Notes: generated from the letters alone by a model not told the origin. A DNA stretch of 64,000 bases from Rossellomorea aquimaris (GCF_000935355.1 NZ_JXZC01000002.1:434001-498000); one strand, 5' to 3'; counted from the first letter of the stretch, positions 17,729 through 26,415 are shown. Made by a program: numbers and translations.

Positions 17729-19047
17729 CTCGTAACCTCCTCTTTTTGTCGGGATAATTTCAAAATAAGACGTGCGAAGGCATCCACCGCCACTTTCAAT
17801 ACTCCCTCTTCAAAATCAAATTGATGATGATGATGTCCGTTTTCCAATGAGGTTCCAAATACCATGAAGGTTGCGCTGCCACCCTGATTTTGGACTTCAT
17901 TTATCATATAGGTCACATCCTCTGAAGCCTTTAACGGTATATCATCGAGAATTTCAGATATAAATGGACTTTCTTCTCCCACTTCCTTTAACCACTGAAT
18001 CCATTCAGGGTTACATGCTGCTTCAACCGTCTTGCCAACCACATCAATACCGGTTTCCACATCATAAAGATCTCCCGATGCTTGAAGGATCCGCAGGGCT
18101 TCTTTCAGCATGTACTGATTGATGGCAGTCGTTTCCCCCCTTGTTTCCATTTCGAGATGAGCCTCATCGGCTATGATGTTTCGGCCTCCACCCCCTTGAA
18201 GCTTCCCGACATTGACCCTGGTCGCCCCTTCAGAGTGTCGCGGGATATTATAGAGGTGAAGGCTTGCAGCGGCAGCAGCCAATAAGGCATTCTTCCCTTT
18301 TTCAGGCTCGAGACCCGCGTGTGCAGCCTTTCCTTTATACGTAACGTTTATTTTGGAGGATGCTAGAAATGAATGAGTCGTAGCATACACTCGTCCAAGC
18401 CTCGTATCCCGGATTCCGATATGACCGCTTGCAAAGTAATCGACATGCTCAAGCCAGCCTTTTTTCACCATGGCTTTTGCTCCCCGTCCACCTTCTTCAG
18501 CAGGCTGGAAGAGGAGAGTGAACCTTCCGCTAAGCTGATCTTTGTAAGCTGACAGGAAATTGGCCACTCCCAGGCCGATGGCAGCGTGACCGTCATGACC
18601 GCAGGCATGCATGATTCCTTCATTTTGGGAACGAAAGCCTTCTCTCATTGGCAGATGGTGATCAGGATCATTCGCTTCTTTTATGGGCAGGGCATCGATA
18701 TCGAATCGGAACGCCATATGAGGACCGGGCTTTCCTGTATCGAATGTGGCAGCCAATCCTGTATGCCCGCCTTTCATTTTGTCGAGCCAGCTCTTTTCCA
18801 CACCTTCTCCCATGGCTCGTTCTTCTTGAAGGAGTAAATATTCCGGTGTGGGAACCCCCATTCGCTCACTGGACTCCAATGCATCTTTTCCAAGATGAAT
18901 CGTAAAGCCAAGGTTGATTAGTTCTTTTCCGATCAGATAAGACGTGACATATTCAGTGAATCCAAGTTCGGGATTCTGATGAAAGGTACGTCGGAAGGCA
19001 GCGAGTGCCGGCGAGATTTCATGAATAAAATGTTCAACAGTGCTCAT
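17725..19047 (-). CDS. M20 amidohydrolase, AbgA-like (aminobenzoyl-glutamate hydrolase subunit A type)
   Basis: The 440-residue product matches E. coli AbgA in length and layout. Key motifs are FRRTFHQNPELGFTEY near the N-terminus, an insertion of about 60 residues before the first metal motif, FRFDIDALPIKEA, MHACGHDGHAAIGLG (zinc-binding Cys/His), FQPAEEGGRGA (catalytic Glu) and the lid segment GKAAHAGLEPEKGKNAL. AbgA with AbgB cleaves p-aminobenzoyl-glutamate into p-aminobenzoate and glutamate. No classical 480-residue AbgB is present here; the neighbouring 400-residue M20 enzyme could be the second activity (inference). It overlaps both neighbours by 4 bases. Confidence 0.87.
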   Translation of the reverse strand: MSTVEHFIHEISPALAAFRRTFHQNPELGFTEYVTSYLIGKELINLGFTIHLGKDALESSERMGVPTPEYLLLQEERAMGEGVEKSWLDKMKGGHTGLAATFDTGKPGPHMAFRFDIDALPIKEANDPDHHLPMREGFRSQNEGIMHACGHDGHAAIGLGVANFLSAYKDQLSGRFTLLFQPAEEGGRGAKAMVKKGWLEHVDYFASGHIGIRDTRLGRVYATTHSFLASSKINVTYKGKAAHAGLEPEKGKNALLAAAAASLHLYNIPRHSEGATRVNVGKLQGGGGRNIIADEAHLEMETRGETTAINQYMLKEALRILQASGDLYDVETGIDVVGKTVEAACNPEWIQWLKEVGEESPFISEILDDIPLKASEDVTYMINEVQNQGGSATFMVFGTSLENGHHHHQFDFEEGVLKVAVDAFARLILKLSRQKEEVTS

Positions 19048-20246
19048 TCTTCTTGACTCCTTTTTTCGAATTTTTTCAAGGTATCCAGTGCAAGTTGAGC
19101 CATCACTTCGACCCCTTTTCGTAAAGCACTTTCATTTAATTTAAAACGCGGGTCATGGAGGGGATACTGGGTTTCTGTTTCCTTCACAGATGTTCCCAGC
19201 CAGTAGAAGGCACCGGGATATTTCTGCAGGAAACGGGAGAAATCCTCTCCTCCAAGCGACGGGGAGACCACTGGAGTAGAATGTTCCCCAAGTACTTTTT
19301 GAGCAGCGTTCCGCACTTCATCCGCCCATTGAGGAGTGTTGATCGTAGCTGGGTATCCATCTAAATAGTCTATGGCCATGTTGGCCCCGAAGCTTTTCCC
19401 GATTCCTTCAATAATGGAATGGAAACGATCCTTCACCATTTCTTTCACTTCCGGTTTGAAGGTCCTGATGGTCCCCTCTAAGGTCACTTCATCAGCAATG
19501 ACATTGTAGCGGTAACCTCCTTCTATTTTCCCGATGGTCAGGACGGCAGAATCGATTGGATCCGTATTCCTGCTCACGATCGTTTGAAGCTGGGTGATGA
19601 GGTTATTGGCAATAATGATGGCATCATTCGATTGATGGGGCATACTCGCATGTCCGCCGGAACCTTTGACGGTAATCTTGAAGCGGTCTGAAGCTCCCAT
19701 GATTTCATGAGGCAGCACGCCGACTTCTCCGACAGGCAGATCCGGCCACACATGCTGTCCGAAAATGAGGTCCGGAGTATATTCATCGAATACTCCATCG
19801 TCCATCATTTGCTGAGAACCTCCTACAGGGGCATTCTCCTCCGCCGGTTGGAAGACAAGAAGGATCGTTCCTGCCATCTCCTCCTTCAGTTGATTCAATA
19901 CTTTTCCTGCACCAACAAGCATGGCAGTATGGGCATCGTGACCACAGGCATGCATGGTGTTTTGAATGGTGGATTTATAGGCTAGATCATTTTCCTCCTG
20001 GATCGGCAGTGCATCGATATCGGCTCTCAGTGCGACCGTGCCCCCAGGTTTTTCTCCTTTAATGATGCCAAGCACTCCAGTTTTGGCATAGCCCGTTTTA
20101 AAAGGGATACCTGCCTCGGACAATTTTTCCTGAATCGTTTTCGATGTTTCGAATTCCTCTCCGCTCACCTCAGGATGTCGGTGAAGGTGTCTGCGTAATT
20201 CAATGACTTCATTCTCTACTGATTGGACAAGCTGCTTTAACTTCAT
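19044..20246 (-). CDS. M20 family amidohydrolase (hippurate/N-acyl-amino-acid hydrolase type)
   Basis: First gene of the four-gene operon, encoding 400 residues. It shows the standard M20D pattern: LRRHLHRHPEVSGEEF, LRADIDALPIQEEN, TMHACGHDAHTAML (metal ligands), FQPAEENAPVGGSQ (catalytic Glu pair), GGHASMPHQSNDAI in the lid domain and a C-terminal SLGGEDFSRFL metal-binding segment. Enzymes of this type remove acyl groups from amino acids (hippurate, N-acetyl amino acids, indole-acetyl conjugates). AAAGGAGA precedes the ATG. A palindromic operator starts 34 bases upstream. The stop overlaps the next start by 4 bases. Confidence 0.88.
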   Translation of the reverse strand: MKLKQLVQSVENEVIELRRHLHRHPEVSGEEFETSKTIQEKLSEAGIPFKTGYAKTGVLGIIKGEKPGGTVALRADIDALPIQEENDLAYKSTIQNTMHACGHDAHTAMLVGAGKVLNQLKEEMAGTILLVFQPAEENAPVGGSQQMMDDGVFDEYTPDLIFGQHVWPDLPVGEVGVLPHEIMGASDRFKITVKGSGGHASMPHQSNDAIIIANNLITQLQTIVSRNTDPIDSAVLTIGKIEGGYRYNVIADEVTLEGTIRTFKPEVKEMVKDRFHSIIEGIGKSFGANMAIDYLDGYPATINTPQWADEVRNAAQKVLGEHSTPVVSPSLGGEDFSRFLQKYPGAFYWLGTSVKETETQYPLHDPRFKLNESALRKGVEVMAQLALDTLKKFEKRSQEE

Positions 20247-20276
20247 GAAAAATCTCCTTTTTCCGTCGATTGATTA

Positions 20277-20315
20277 TTTAAGGAAAAGTTCCTTAATAAT
20301 ACCGTTAATACATAT
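20277..20315 (-). promoter_or_regulatory. operator-like palindrome of the amidohydrolase operon
   Basis: AAGGAA-3-TTCCTT at 20280-20294 and CCGTTAATA at 20302-20310 reproduce, in the same orientation and spacing, the block before abgT at 15022-15060. About 30 of 39 positions agree by eye. Such conservation between two otherwise unrelated leaders implies a common binding protein. Confidence 0.65.
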
Positions 20316-20357
20316 ATTCGATAAAAACTTGGAAAATCCTTTGCGATTCGAGAAAAA

Positions 20358-20441
20358 GAGGGACGGACCTCCGTTTTTTCGCGGAAGCCCGTCCCTATCA
20401 CATTTTCCTGTTCTGGCTTTGGGTTAGAGGTCCGTCCCTCT
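20358..20441. repeat. REPIN-like element (GAGGGACGGACCTC family), copy left of SEC-C gene
   Basis: The 84-bp element opens with GAGGGACGGACCTCC and closes with its inverse complement GAGGTCCGTCCCTC. It has an internal CCG...CGGAAGCCCGTCCCT segment. A near-identical element lies at 21678-21759, so the SEC-C gene is bracketed by two copies in the same orientation. Confidence 0.8.
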
Positions 20442-20501
20442 TTCCTTTTCCTTACTCACCCATTACACTATAGGGAAATATGAAAGATAAAGGATGGTAG
20501 G

Positions 20502-21674
20502 ATGAAAGGTTTTGTTGAAAGGGTCGAGCCTTATTTTTTGAGTGAGGACCCATTTGTGCAGAGGTATGCCATTGAAATGTTGGAGGATACTTATTTACCT
20601 GAAGGGGATACGTTTTTGACTGGATTGAAAGCCGTTGATCGGGGACCAGTAACAGAATATTCATCCCCTGTTCTTCCTGGTTTGATGTACTTACCCCTTA
20701 ATGAAGAAGGGTTGAAAGAAGTAGTAAATCGACTAGATGCCATAGCCGAAAAAGATAACAACCGACTGTTCTACATTCAATTAGTTAAAAACGCCAGCAC
20801 GGAATTATTAATCACATACAGAAATAGAGTAAGGCAATATGTTGGTGAGGAACAGTTAAAAGAAGTAGAGAAGCTTCCTTCTTTAACGATAGAAGAGCTA
20901 TATATGGCGTTGGCTGATGTTATGGTCTACTTGGATGAACATGAGTTTAATCAAGCCCTTTATGATCATGGAAAAAGAATGATCAAAGAACTTGTTAAAA
21001 AAGGCGGCATCGAAAGCTGGGAAGTGCAGAATGGACTTCAGAACAATATAGATAAAGAGGAATTTTTCGGGTTTGAAGGAATTTATAATGTCTACATGGC
21101 AGGTGAAATGAAAGAGGAAAGTGTAGTCCCTCAATTAGCGAATCTCTTCAAAAATGAAGAAGAAGGAGACTTTTTATTTGAGGAGACGGCAAATGCCCTG
21201 GTCAGAATAGGGACGGACCTGGTAGTGAGTGAAGTTGAAAAAGTAGCACTCTATGGAAATACCTATTTCTACGCTTTGGATGTACTTGGAAGGATCAAAA
21301 CCAAAGAAGCTGAAAGAGCATTACTCAGACTGTTTGATCAAGCGGAAGACCTAACCGCCAAAACGATCATTGCAGATAATCTATGCCGCCATTTATCAAC
21401 AATGGCCATCCCCAAGATAGAAGGTTTAATTGAAACCGGGTATGAAGATGGGCTGCTTTGTTTAGAGGAATCACTATATGTCAATTGCGTCATGAATGGC
21501 ATCCAACACCCTAAACTTCCAGAATGGAGACACTTTCTGGAGCTAATGGAACTTGAAATGTTGAATGAGCCACCTGCTCTAATAACGCAACCCGTCATAA
21601 ACGACGAAAAAGTAGGGCGCAATGACCCTTGCCCATGCGGCAGCGGAAAGAAATATAAAAAGTGCTGCCTATAA
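20502..21674 (+). CDS. HEAT-repeat-like protein with C-terminal SEC-C zinc motif
   Basis: The 390-residue soluble protein is mostly alpha-helical, with repeated leucine- and acid-rich helix pairs resembling HEAT-type solenoids. It ends in [15 protein letters not shown], the SEC-C zinc knuckle (C-x-C-x8-C-C) also found at the C-terminus of SecA. SEC-C tails in SecA bind zinc and contact SecB or ribosomes; in stand-alone proteins the role is unknown. AAAGGATGGTAGG precedes the ATG at 20502. The gene is single, flanked on both sides by copies of the AGGGACGGACCT repeat, and contains one 12-bp copy inside the reading frame at 21209-21220 (codons for IGTDL). Function is not assigned. Confidence 0.8.
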   Translation: MKGFVERVEPYFLSEDPFVQRYAIEMLEDTYLPEGDTFLTGLKAVDRGPVTEYSSPVLPGLMYLPLNEEGLKEVVNRLDAIAEKDNNRLFYIQLVKNASTELLITYRNRVRQYVGEEQLKEVEKLPSLTIEELYMALADVMVYLDEHEFNQALYDHGKRMIKELVKKGGIESWEVQNGLQNNIDKEEFFGFEGIYNVYMAGEMKEESVVPQLANLFKNEEEGDFLFEETANALVRIGTDLVVSEVEKVALYGNTYFYALDVLGRIKTKEAERALLRLFDQAEDLTAKTIIADNLCRHLSTMAIPKIEGLIETGYEDGLLCLEESLYVNCVMNGIQHPKLPEWRHFLELMELEMLNEPPALITQPVINDEKVGRNDPCPCGSGKKYKKCCL

Positions 21675-21677
21675 AAT

Positions 21678-21759
21678 GAGGGACGGACCTCCGCATTCTG
21701 CGGAAGCCCGTCCCTTTCACATTCTTATACTAAATTTCCTGATTGGAGGTCCGTCCCTC
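21678..21759. repeat. REPIN-like element (GAGGGACGGACCTC family), copy right of SEC-C gene
   Basis: The 82-bp element begins 4 bases after the SEC-C stop codon. It has the same arms and the same internal GCGGAAGCCCGTCCCT block as the copy at 20358-20441. The CCGCATTCTGCGG inner hairpin is intact here. Confidence 0.8.
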
Positions 21760-21776
21760 TAATCCGTCCAACCACT

Positions 21777-22592
21777 CTATTCCATCCACTCAGGCTTACC
21801 AAAGCCTTTGAATTCTTCGTCGATCACTTTTTCGAATCCGTCTGCTTCGACGACTGCTTTGATGTCTTTCGCCAACTGTGAATCAACGTCCTTCGTATTT
21901 ACAACCACTCGGTTACGATACTGATCAGGCATGTTCTCCAGTTGAAGTGCATCAAGTAAGTCCATCTTGGCAGCCAGGGCGTAGTTCCCTGGAACCGCTG
22001 ATAAGTCTACACTTTCTACAGCCCGTGGAAGCTGAGCCGCTTCAATCGGTTTAAACTGCAAATTTTTCACGTTTTCAGCAATGTCTTTTTCTGATACCGT
22101 CAACGGATCCGTGTCCGGCTTTAACGTGATCAATTTCGCATCTTCTAAAATCTGAAATGCGCGTGCTGCGTTCGTCGGGTCGTTTGGAATGGTAATGGCG
22201 CTGCCTTCTTTGATATCTTCAATCGAATCAAACTTCTCCGAGTAGATTCCCATCGGAGCAGTAGGTACGACAATCACTTCGGATAATTCCATGTTATGCT
22301 GTTTCGCAAAAGTTTCCATGTAGATTTTATGCTGGAAAAGGTTCGCATCCAGATCTCCCTGGGACAGTGCATTGTTCGGCTGGATGTAATCACTGAACTC
22401 CTTCACTTCAACCGTGTATCCTTTTTCTTCAAGACCGGGCTTGATCGCTTTTGTCACCATATCACTGTATGGTCCTGATGTCGCTCCGATGGTCACCTCT
22501 TTTTTATCTTCCGAGCTTGTCTCGTCCCCTCCGCAAGCTGCAAGAATACTCATTGTTACCGTTAATGCCACTAATAAGATCCACTTTTTCAC
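21777..22592 (-). CDS. metQ: methionine ABC transporter substrate-binding lipoprotein MetQ
   Basis: The 271-residue product is a NlpA-family lipoprotein: signal peptide ending in the lipobox LAAC, then VTIGATSGPYSDMV, an LSQGDLDANLFQH segment lining the ligand pocket, and IPNDPTNAARAFQIL. NlpA-type proteins bind L- or D-methionine and deliver it to MetNI. The gene is the last of the metN-metI-metQ cluster, 21 bases after metI, with AGGGGG before the start. It is expected to be controlled by the SAM riboswitch upstream of metN. No separate terminator is visible; the adjacent repeat at 21678-21759 could fold as one. Confidence 0.93.
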   Translation of the reverse strand: MKKWILLVALTVTMSILAACGGDETSSEDKKEVTIGATSGPYSDMVTKAIKPGLEEKGYTVEVKEFSDYIQPNNALSQGDLDANLFQHKIYMETFAKQHNMELSEVIVVPTAPMGIYSEKFDSIEDIKEGSAITIPNDPTNAARAFQILEDAKLITLKPDTDPLTVSEKDIAENVKNLQFKPIEAAQLPRAVESVDLSAVPGNYALAAKMDLLDALQLENMPDQYRNRVVVNTKDVDSQLAKDIKAVVEADGFEKVIDEEFKGFGKPEWME

Positions 22593-22613
22593 TTGTTGTT
22601 CCCCCTAGAGTAG

Positions 22614-23285
22614 TTATCGTTTATCGACTAATCGTGCAAACACATCACCCGTATATTGGATGAGTTGAACCAAACAAATTAAAATGACGACGGTCGTGAT
22701 CATCACGGTATTGTCATATCGGTAGTAACCGAAGCGAATCGCCAGGTCCCCGACTCCGCCTCCACCGACGATGCCGGCCATGGCTGAATAGGCGACTAAA
22801 CTGATCGTTGTAATCGTGATCGCCTGGATCACCGCTGGACGAGCTTCCGGTAACAGCACGTCCTTGATGATCATCCAGGGGCTTGCCCCCACTGAAACCG
22901 AAGCTTCGATGACACCTTTATCAATCTCCCGGAGCGACGTTTCAACCATTCTCGCAAAAAACGGAATTCCCGCAACAGAGAGTGATACCGATGCTGCCGT
23001 CGGTCCGATCGTGGTCCCGGTCAATAATTTGGTCAATGGTAAAAGTGCGACCAATAGAATGATGAACGGAACCGAACGCACCATATTGACGACAAACCCT
23101 ACGACCTTTTTGATCAAACTATTTTGCAAAAATAAACCTTTGTCTGTTACGAAAAGAAGGATCCCGAGGGGCAACCCCACTAAAATCGCAACTCCCAGTG
23201 AAATTCCCACCATATACACCGTTTCAAAAAAGGCTTTATTCAATTCTGGTAAAATCGCAGTCAATGAATCAGGCAGCATTCTCAA
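22614..23285 (-). CDS. metI: methionine ABC transporter permease MetI (MetP)
   Basis: The 223-residue membrane protein has five to six hydrophobic segments and the ABC permease EAA loop (EASVSVGASPWMIIKDVLLPEA). The N-terminal half contains VRSVPFIILLVALLP, typical of MetI-type permeases. It forms the channel of the methionine importer with MetN. Its start overlaps the end of metN (23269-23285), indicating translational coupling. Confidence 0.93.
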   Translation of the reverse strand: MRMLPDSLTAILPELNKAFFETVYMVGISLGVAILVGLPLGILLFVTDKGLFLQNSLIKKVVGFVVNMVRSVPFIILLVALLPLTKLLTGTTIGPTAASVSLSVAGIPFFARMVETSLREIDKGVIEASVSVGASPWMIIKDVLLPEARPAVIQAITITTISLVAYSAMAGIVGGGGVGDLAIRFGYYRYDNTVMITTVVILICLVQLIQYTGDVFARLVDKR

Positions 23286-24282
23286 GCACCTCCAAGCTCT
23301 GCGTCTTCAGCGTGATGAACCGGATCGCGGCTTCGATTTCTTCATGGGACCCGATCAGTTCCATGATGAATATCCCCAGGGGAACTTCCTGAATATATTC
23401 GATCTTGCCGTGAAGGATGTTGCCGCTCACTTTGTATTTCTGGAACACTTCTGAAACGACGCTTTCCTCTGCGATCGACCCTTTGAATTGGATTTTGATC
23501 AGCTTACCTTTCCTTGATTCCACGAGGTGTGCCGGGAGTTCAAATTGAAGAATCGTTTCGATGAATTGCTTCGTTAAAGGCTGCTTAGGTTCTGCAAACA
23601 AGTCGTATACCGGACCTTCCTCCACGATTTTCCCATCCTGCATCACGGCCATCCGGTCGCAGATTTCCTTCACCACTTCCATTTCGTGGGTGATGAGCAC
23701 GATCGTCAACCCTAGTTCTTTATTAATCTTTTTTAAGAGTTGCAAGATTGATTTGGTCGTATTCGGATCAAGTGCCGACGTCGCTTCGTCGCAAAGCAAA
23801 ACCGATGGGTTGTTCGCCAGTGCCCTTGCAATCCCGACTCTCTGCTTTTGTCCTCCGCTGAGCTGGGCCGGGTAGGCGTCCGCTTTGTCTGAAAGACCGA
23901 CCATCTCCAGGAGCTCGACGACTCTGGGCTTGATTTTCGATTTCGGAACACTGGCCGCTTTCAAGGCAAAAGCCAGATTGTCAAACACCGTCTTGGATTT
24001 GATCAGGTGAAAATGTTGAAAGATCATGCTCGTTTTCTGGCGGGCTAACCTTAGTTGTTTGGAGGTGAGCTTCGTAAAATCCTGTCCATCAATGATGATT
24101 TCACCCGATGTCGGGGTTTCTAGTAGATTCAGGCAGCGAATGAGTGAACTCTTTCCTGCTCCGCTGTATCCGACGATCCCGAAGATTTCGCCCTTTTCAA
24201 TTTTTACTGAAACGTTATCGACACCGACCACGGTTTGCTTTTTTGTTTTGTAGGTTTTAACTAGATTTCTAATCTCGATCAA
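23269..24282 (-). CDS. metN: methionine ABC transporter ATP-binding protein MetN
   Basis: The 337-residue ATPase starts at TTG (24280-24282), because AAGGGG lies 8 bases upstream and the protein then opens MIEIRNLVKTY as in other MetN proteins; a longer frame would run into the riboswitch terminator. Walker A is GYSGAGKSS, the signature is LSGGQKQR, Walker B is VLLCDEATSALD and the switch His is in LITHEM. The C-terminal NIL domain (about 255-337) binds methionine and gives transinhibition in characterised MetN proteins. The gene heads the methionine uptake operon behind a SAM-I riboswitch. Confidence 0.93.
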   Translation of the reverse strand: MIEIRNLVKTYKTKKQTVVGVDNVSVKIEKGEIFGIVGYSGAGKSSLIRCLNLLETPTSGEIIIDGQDFTKLTSKQLRLARQKTSMIFQHFHLIKSKTVFDNLAFALKAASVPKSKIKPRVVELLEMVGLSDKADAYPAQLSGGQKQRVGIARALANNPSVLLCDEATSALDPNTTKSILQLLKKINKELGLTIVLITHEMEVVKEICDRMAVMQDGKIVEEGPVYDLFAEPKQPLTKQFIETILQFELPAHLVESRKGKLIKIQFKGSIAEESVVSEVFQKYKVSGNILHGKIEYIQEVPLGIFIMELIGSHEEIEAAIRFITLKTQSLEVLENAA

Positions 24283-24310
24283 TGTGCACACCCCTTTTTT
24301 GTCCCAATAA

Positions 24311-24465
24311 AAAATGCCTCTTTCAACTGAAAGAAGCATCGCCTGTTTATCTCGACTTATCTCTCAGAATGAAATCATTCTGCAGGAATTAGCACCGTTC
24401 CAATATTGGAGGTTGCCGGACGTCGTAGGGCCTGATCCCTCGGTCACTCTGGATAATTGAAAGTA
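24311..24465 (-). promoter_or_regulatory. SAM-I riboswitch (S box) with terminator, upstream of metN
   Basis: On the minus strand the leader reads ATTATCCAGAG, a GAGGGATCAGGCCC block, GACGTCCGGCAACC, then a P3/P4 region and GAGAGATAAG, which closes P1 with the 5' end. These are the conserved S-box positions. A terminator hairpin (GCTTCTTTCAG paired with TTGAAAGAGGC, then TTTTTT) at 24312-24340 follows directly before metN. S boxes terminate transcription when S-adenosylmethionine is plentiful, so metNIQ would be induced by methionine/SAM shortage. Confidence 0.93.
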
Positions 24466-24942
24466 TGTAATTTTCTAATTTTTTAATCTTATAGAGGATA
24501 ATACTGGGTATGTGAATGGAAGTCAATAGGGAATTTTTCAGTTGTTTTTATGTAAGCGTTATCTATATTGATGCACTGGGATAGGGATTTTTTTAGGGGG
24601 AGCGGATATGGGTTTAATCTGGGGGGACGTTCATCCGTTTTTTTACAGTCGATAATATATTCTTAAAGTCGATAATATATCTCTAAAATTAATAATAAAA
24701 ACTCTAAAGTCGTTAATAATACTTCTCTCCCCCCTATCAATCCATGTATTTCACAACGATTTCAGATAAAATCCTGCCTTATGATCATCTCAAAGACCAA
24801 AAACCACACTCATAGCGATAAAAACCGCTTCTTTTCACCTTGAATCTCCAAAACCAATACAAAAGGCACTGCCTTCCAGAGCAGCACCCCGATCATTTGT
24901 CATAACAACTCGCACCAACTTGTAATCTTTCAATCAACCAAA
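24466..24942. other. noncoding gap with a 20-bp-period tandem array
   Basis: No gene with a plausible ribosome binding site was seen in this stretch between metN and the chbG-like gene. It contains the riboswitch promoter region at its left end, a tandem array at 24646-24727 (listed separately), and otherwise unstructured A/T-rich sequence to the stop of the deacetylase gene. Confidence 0.5.
24646..24727. repeat. tandem array, about four units of 20-21 bp
   Basis: The segment AGTCGATAATATAT starts at 24647 and 24667, a degenerate unit AATTAATAATAAAA at 24687 and AGTCGTTAATAATA at 24708. The spacing of 20, 20 and 21 bp is near two helical turns. It lies in noncoding DNA and resembles the array at 36341-36501. 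Confidence 0.65.
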
Positions 24943-25638
24943 TTAAAACGTCCACTCCTTAATCCCCGTCAACACATCCAACTCCCTCAACCTCTGCTCA
25001 CAATAAGACGAATTCTCTCTCAAGTATGTATCAACATAAGCCGGATGACACATAATCTCAAGCGTCTCACCTTCCTCCCTGCTGTCCAATATCCTCTTTA
25101 ATCCTTCAACCGACACTCCGTCACCATAAAAGTCCATCGAGAAACGGTCGGTTAACACATTCATTCCATCAAATCCATCACAGGGCACATTCCGGACCGG
25201 CACCCCAAAGCGCTCCGACAACCTCTTCACCACAGGGATCAAAGGCCGAAAGCTATGAACATGGTGATGACTGTCGATATGGGAAAGGGGCAGACCGAAT
25301 GATAAAAATTTATCCACCTGAGCCTCCCACTCCATCTCAACCTGATCCACATTGATTTCTTTTTCTTCAAAAATCCTGCTGGTGTATCGGAAAAGGCCTC
25401 TTTCATCCTGTAGTGATGCTACCCCGCCCGAAACGGGTCTCCCACATGTCAGCGTTAAATGGATCCCAACCTGTAATTCCGGATAAAGACGTGCTAATTC
25501 CACCGCGTGTAAGGTCCCCGGCATATTGACCAGCATCGTTGTCGAGTTGACGATTCCAAACCGGTGACTATCGACGATTCCGTAGTTCACCCCCCGGCAT
25601 AAACCAAAATCATCTGCGTTGACGATCACATTCCTCAT
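24943..25638 (-). CDS. chbG: ChbG/YdjC-type carbohydrate deacetylase
   Basis: The 231-residue cytoplasmic protein has the YdjC/ChbG pattern: NADDFGLC at the N-terminus (paired Asp metal ligands), VGIHLTLTCGRPV, and SHIDSHHHVH with the metal-binding histidines. ChbG removes one acetyl group from chitobiose or chitobiose-6-phosphate so that the GH4 enzyme and regulator can act. The gene is co-directional with, and 21 bases after, the GntR regulator gene and divergent from the GH4-PTS genes, giving a chb-like locus. This suggests that the locus handles chitin disaccharide, perhaps as well as cellobiose. Confidence 0.87.
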   Translation of the reverse strand: MRNVIVNADDFGLCRGVNYGIVDSHRFGIVNSTTMLVNMPGTLHAVELARLYPELQVGIHLTLTCGRPVSGGVASLQDERGLFRYTSRIFEEKEINVDQVEMEWEAQVDKFLSFGLPLSHIDSHHHVHSFRPLIPVVKRLSERFGVPVRNVPCDGFDGMNVLTDRFSMDFYGDGVSVEGLKRILDSREEGETLEIMCHPAYVDTYLRENSSYCEQRLRELDVLTGIKEWTF

Positions 25639-25658
25639 AATCCCCCATCCCCTTTTCT

Positions 25659-26384
25659 CTAATAGGTTCTTTCAACAAGAAAGCTCGCTTTATCTCCTCT
25701 GAAGATCGCTTTGGAAAATTCGATCACCGATCCATCCTCTACATAAGCCGTCGTCTCGATCATAAAGCAAGGCGTCCCCTCTGATACCTCAAGCTTTTCT
25801 GCCACTCGTTCATCTGCTAAAAATAATTCAATCGTTTCGACGGTCTTTTTAATTTTTATCTCAAACTGTGTTTCCAGGAGCTTGTAAAGTGATCTTTCAC
25901 ATTCGTCTTTATCAAGCCCGGGCGTCTTGTACCAGGGCAGATAGGCCACCTCATATTGCAGGGGCAGCCCGTCTGAATAACGAATTCTCTCTAACCGATT
26001 GACGGGATCTCCGTTCTTCAACTCCAGCGCTTTTTCCACTGTTGATTCTGCCGGGATGACATTCATGCTCAGTACCTTGATCTTAGGTTTCTTACCTTGT
26101 AGTCGCAGTTGCTCTGTGTAATTGTCGATCGTCGATGACAGGATCTGACTGACTTTCTGTTCTGCGACAAAGGTTCCCCTTCCTTGCTCCCGATACACGT
26201 ATCCTTCAAGTGTCAGCTGCTGGAGCGCCGTCCGGATCGTCGTACGGCTGACGTTGAACTTTTCGCAAAACTCCGCCTCTGTCGGCAGTTTAGTATTCGG
26301 TGCGTATTCTTTATTTTTAATCATGTGGATGATTTCTTCTTTTACATGCGAATGCAGGGCCTTTGCTTCTTGTGTCTCTTTCAT
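25659..26384 (-). CDS. GntR-family (HutC/UTRA) regulator of the disaccharide locus
   Basis: The ATG at 26384 follows GGAAGGGAG and gives 241 residues. Residues 10-75 are a GntR winged helix (PNTKLPTEAEFCEKF, VSRTTIRTALQQL, GYVYREQGRGTFV). The rest is a UTRA ligand-binding domain, which binds phosphorylated sugars in relatives such as NagR/YvoA and TreR. Three similar inverted repeats of the form TTGTnATnACAA occur in and near the divergent promoter region (26416-26426, 26475-26486, 26517-26528), likely its operators. It is expected to repress the divergent GH4-PTS genes and its own transcript. Confidence 0.85.
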   Translation of the reverse strand: MKETQEAKALHSHVKEEIIHMIKNKEYAPNTKLPTEAEFCEKFNVSRTTIRTALQQLTLEGYVYREQGRGTFVAEQKVSQILSSTIDNYTEQLRLQGKKPKIKVLSMNVIPAESTVEKALELKNGDPVNRLERIRYSDGLPLQYEVAYLPWYKTPGLDKDECERSLYKLLETQFEIKIKKTVETIELFLADERVAEKLEVSEGTPCFMIETTAYVEDGSVIEFSKAIFRGDKASFLVERTY

Positions 26385-26415
26385 TTTGTTTCTCCCTTCC
26401 ACTTTCTTCCTATAT

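Noticed and set aside
22816-23454. 212-residue open frame opposite metI
   Set aside because: It is the antisense shadow of metI and metN, low-complexity in composition and without a binding site.
24356-24460. T-box leader before metN
   Set aside because: No specifier loop or T-box core sequence; the conserved blocks are those of the SAM-I class.
24646-24727. CRISPR or iteron origin
   Set aside because: Units have no spacers, and no rep gene or plasmid feature is near.
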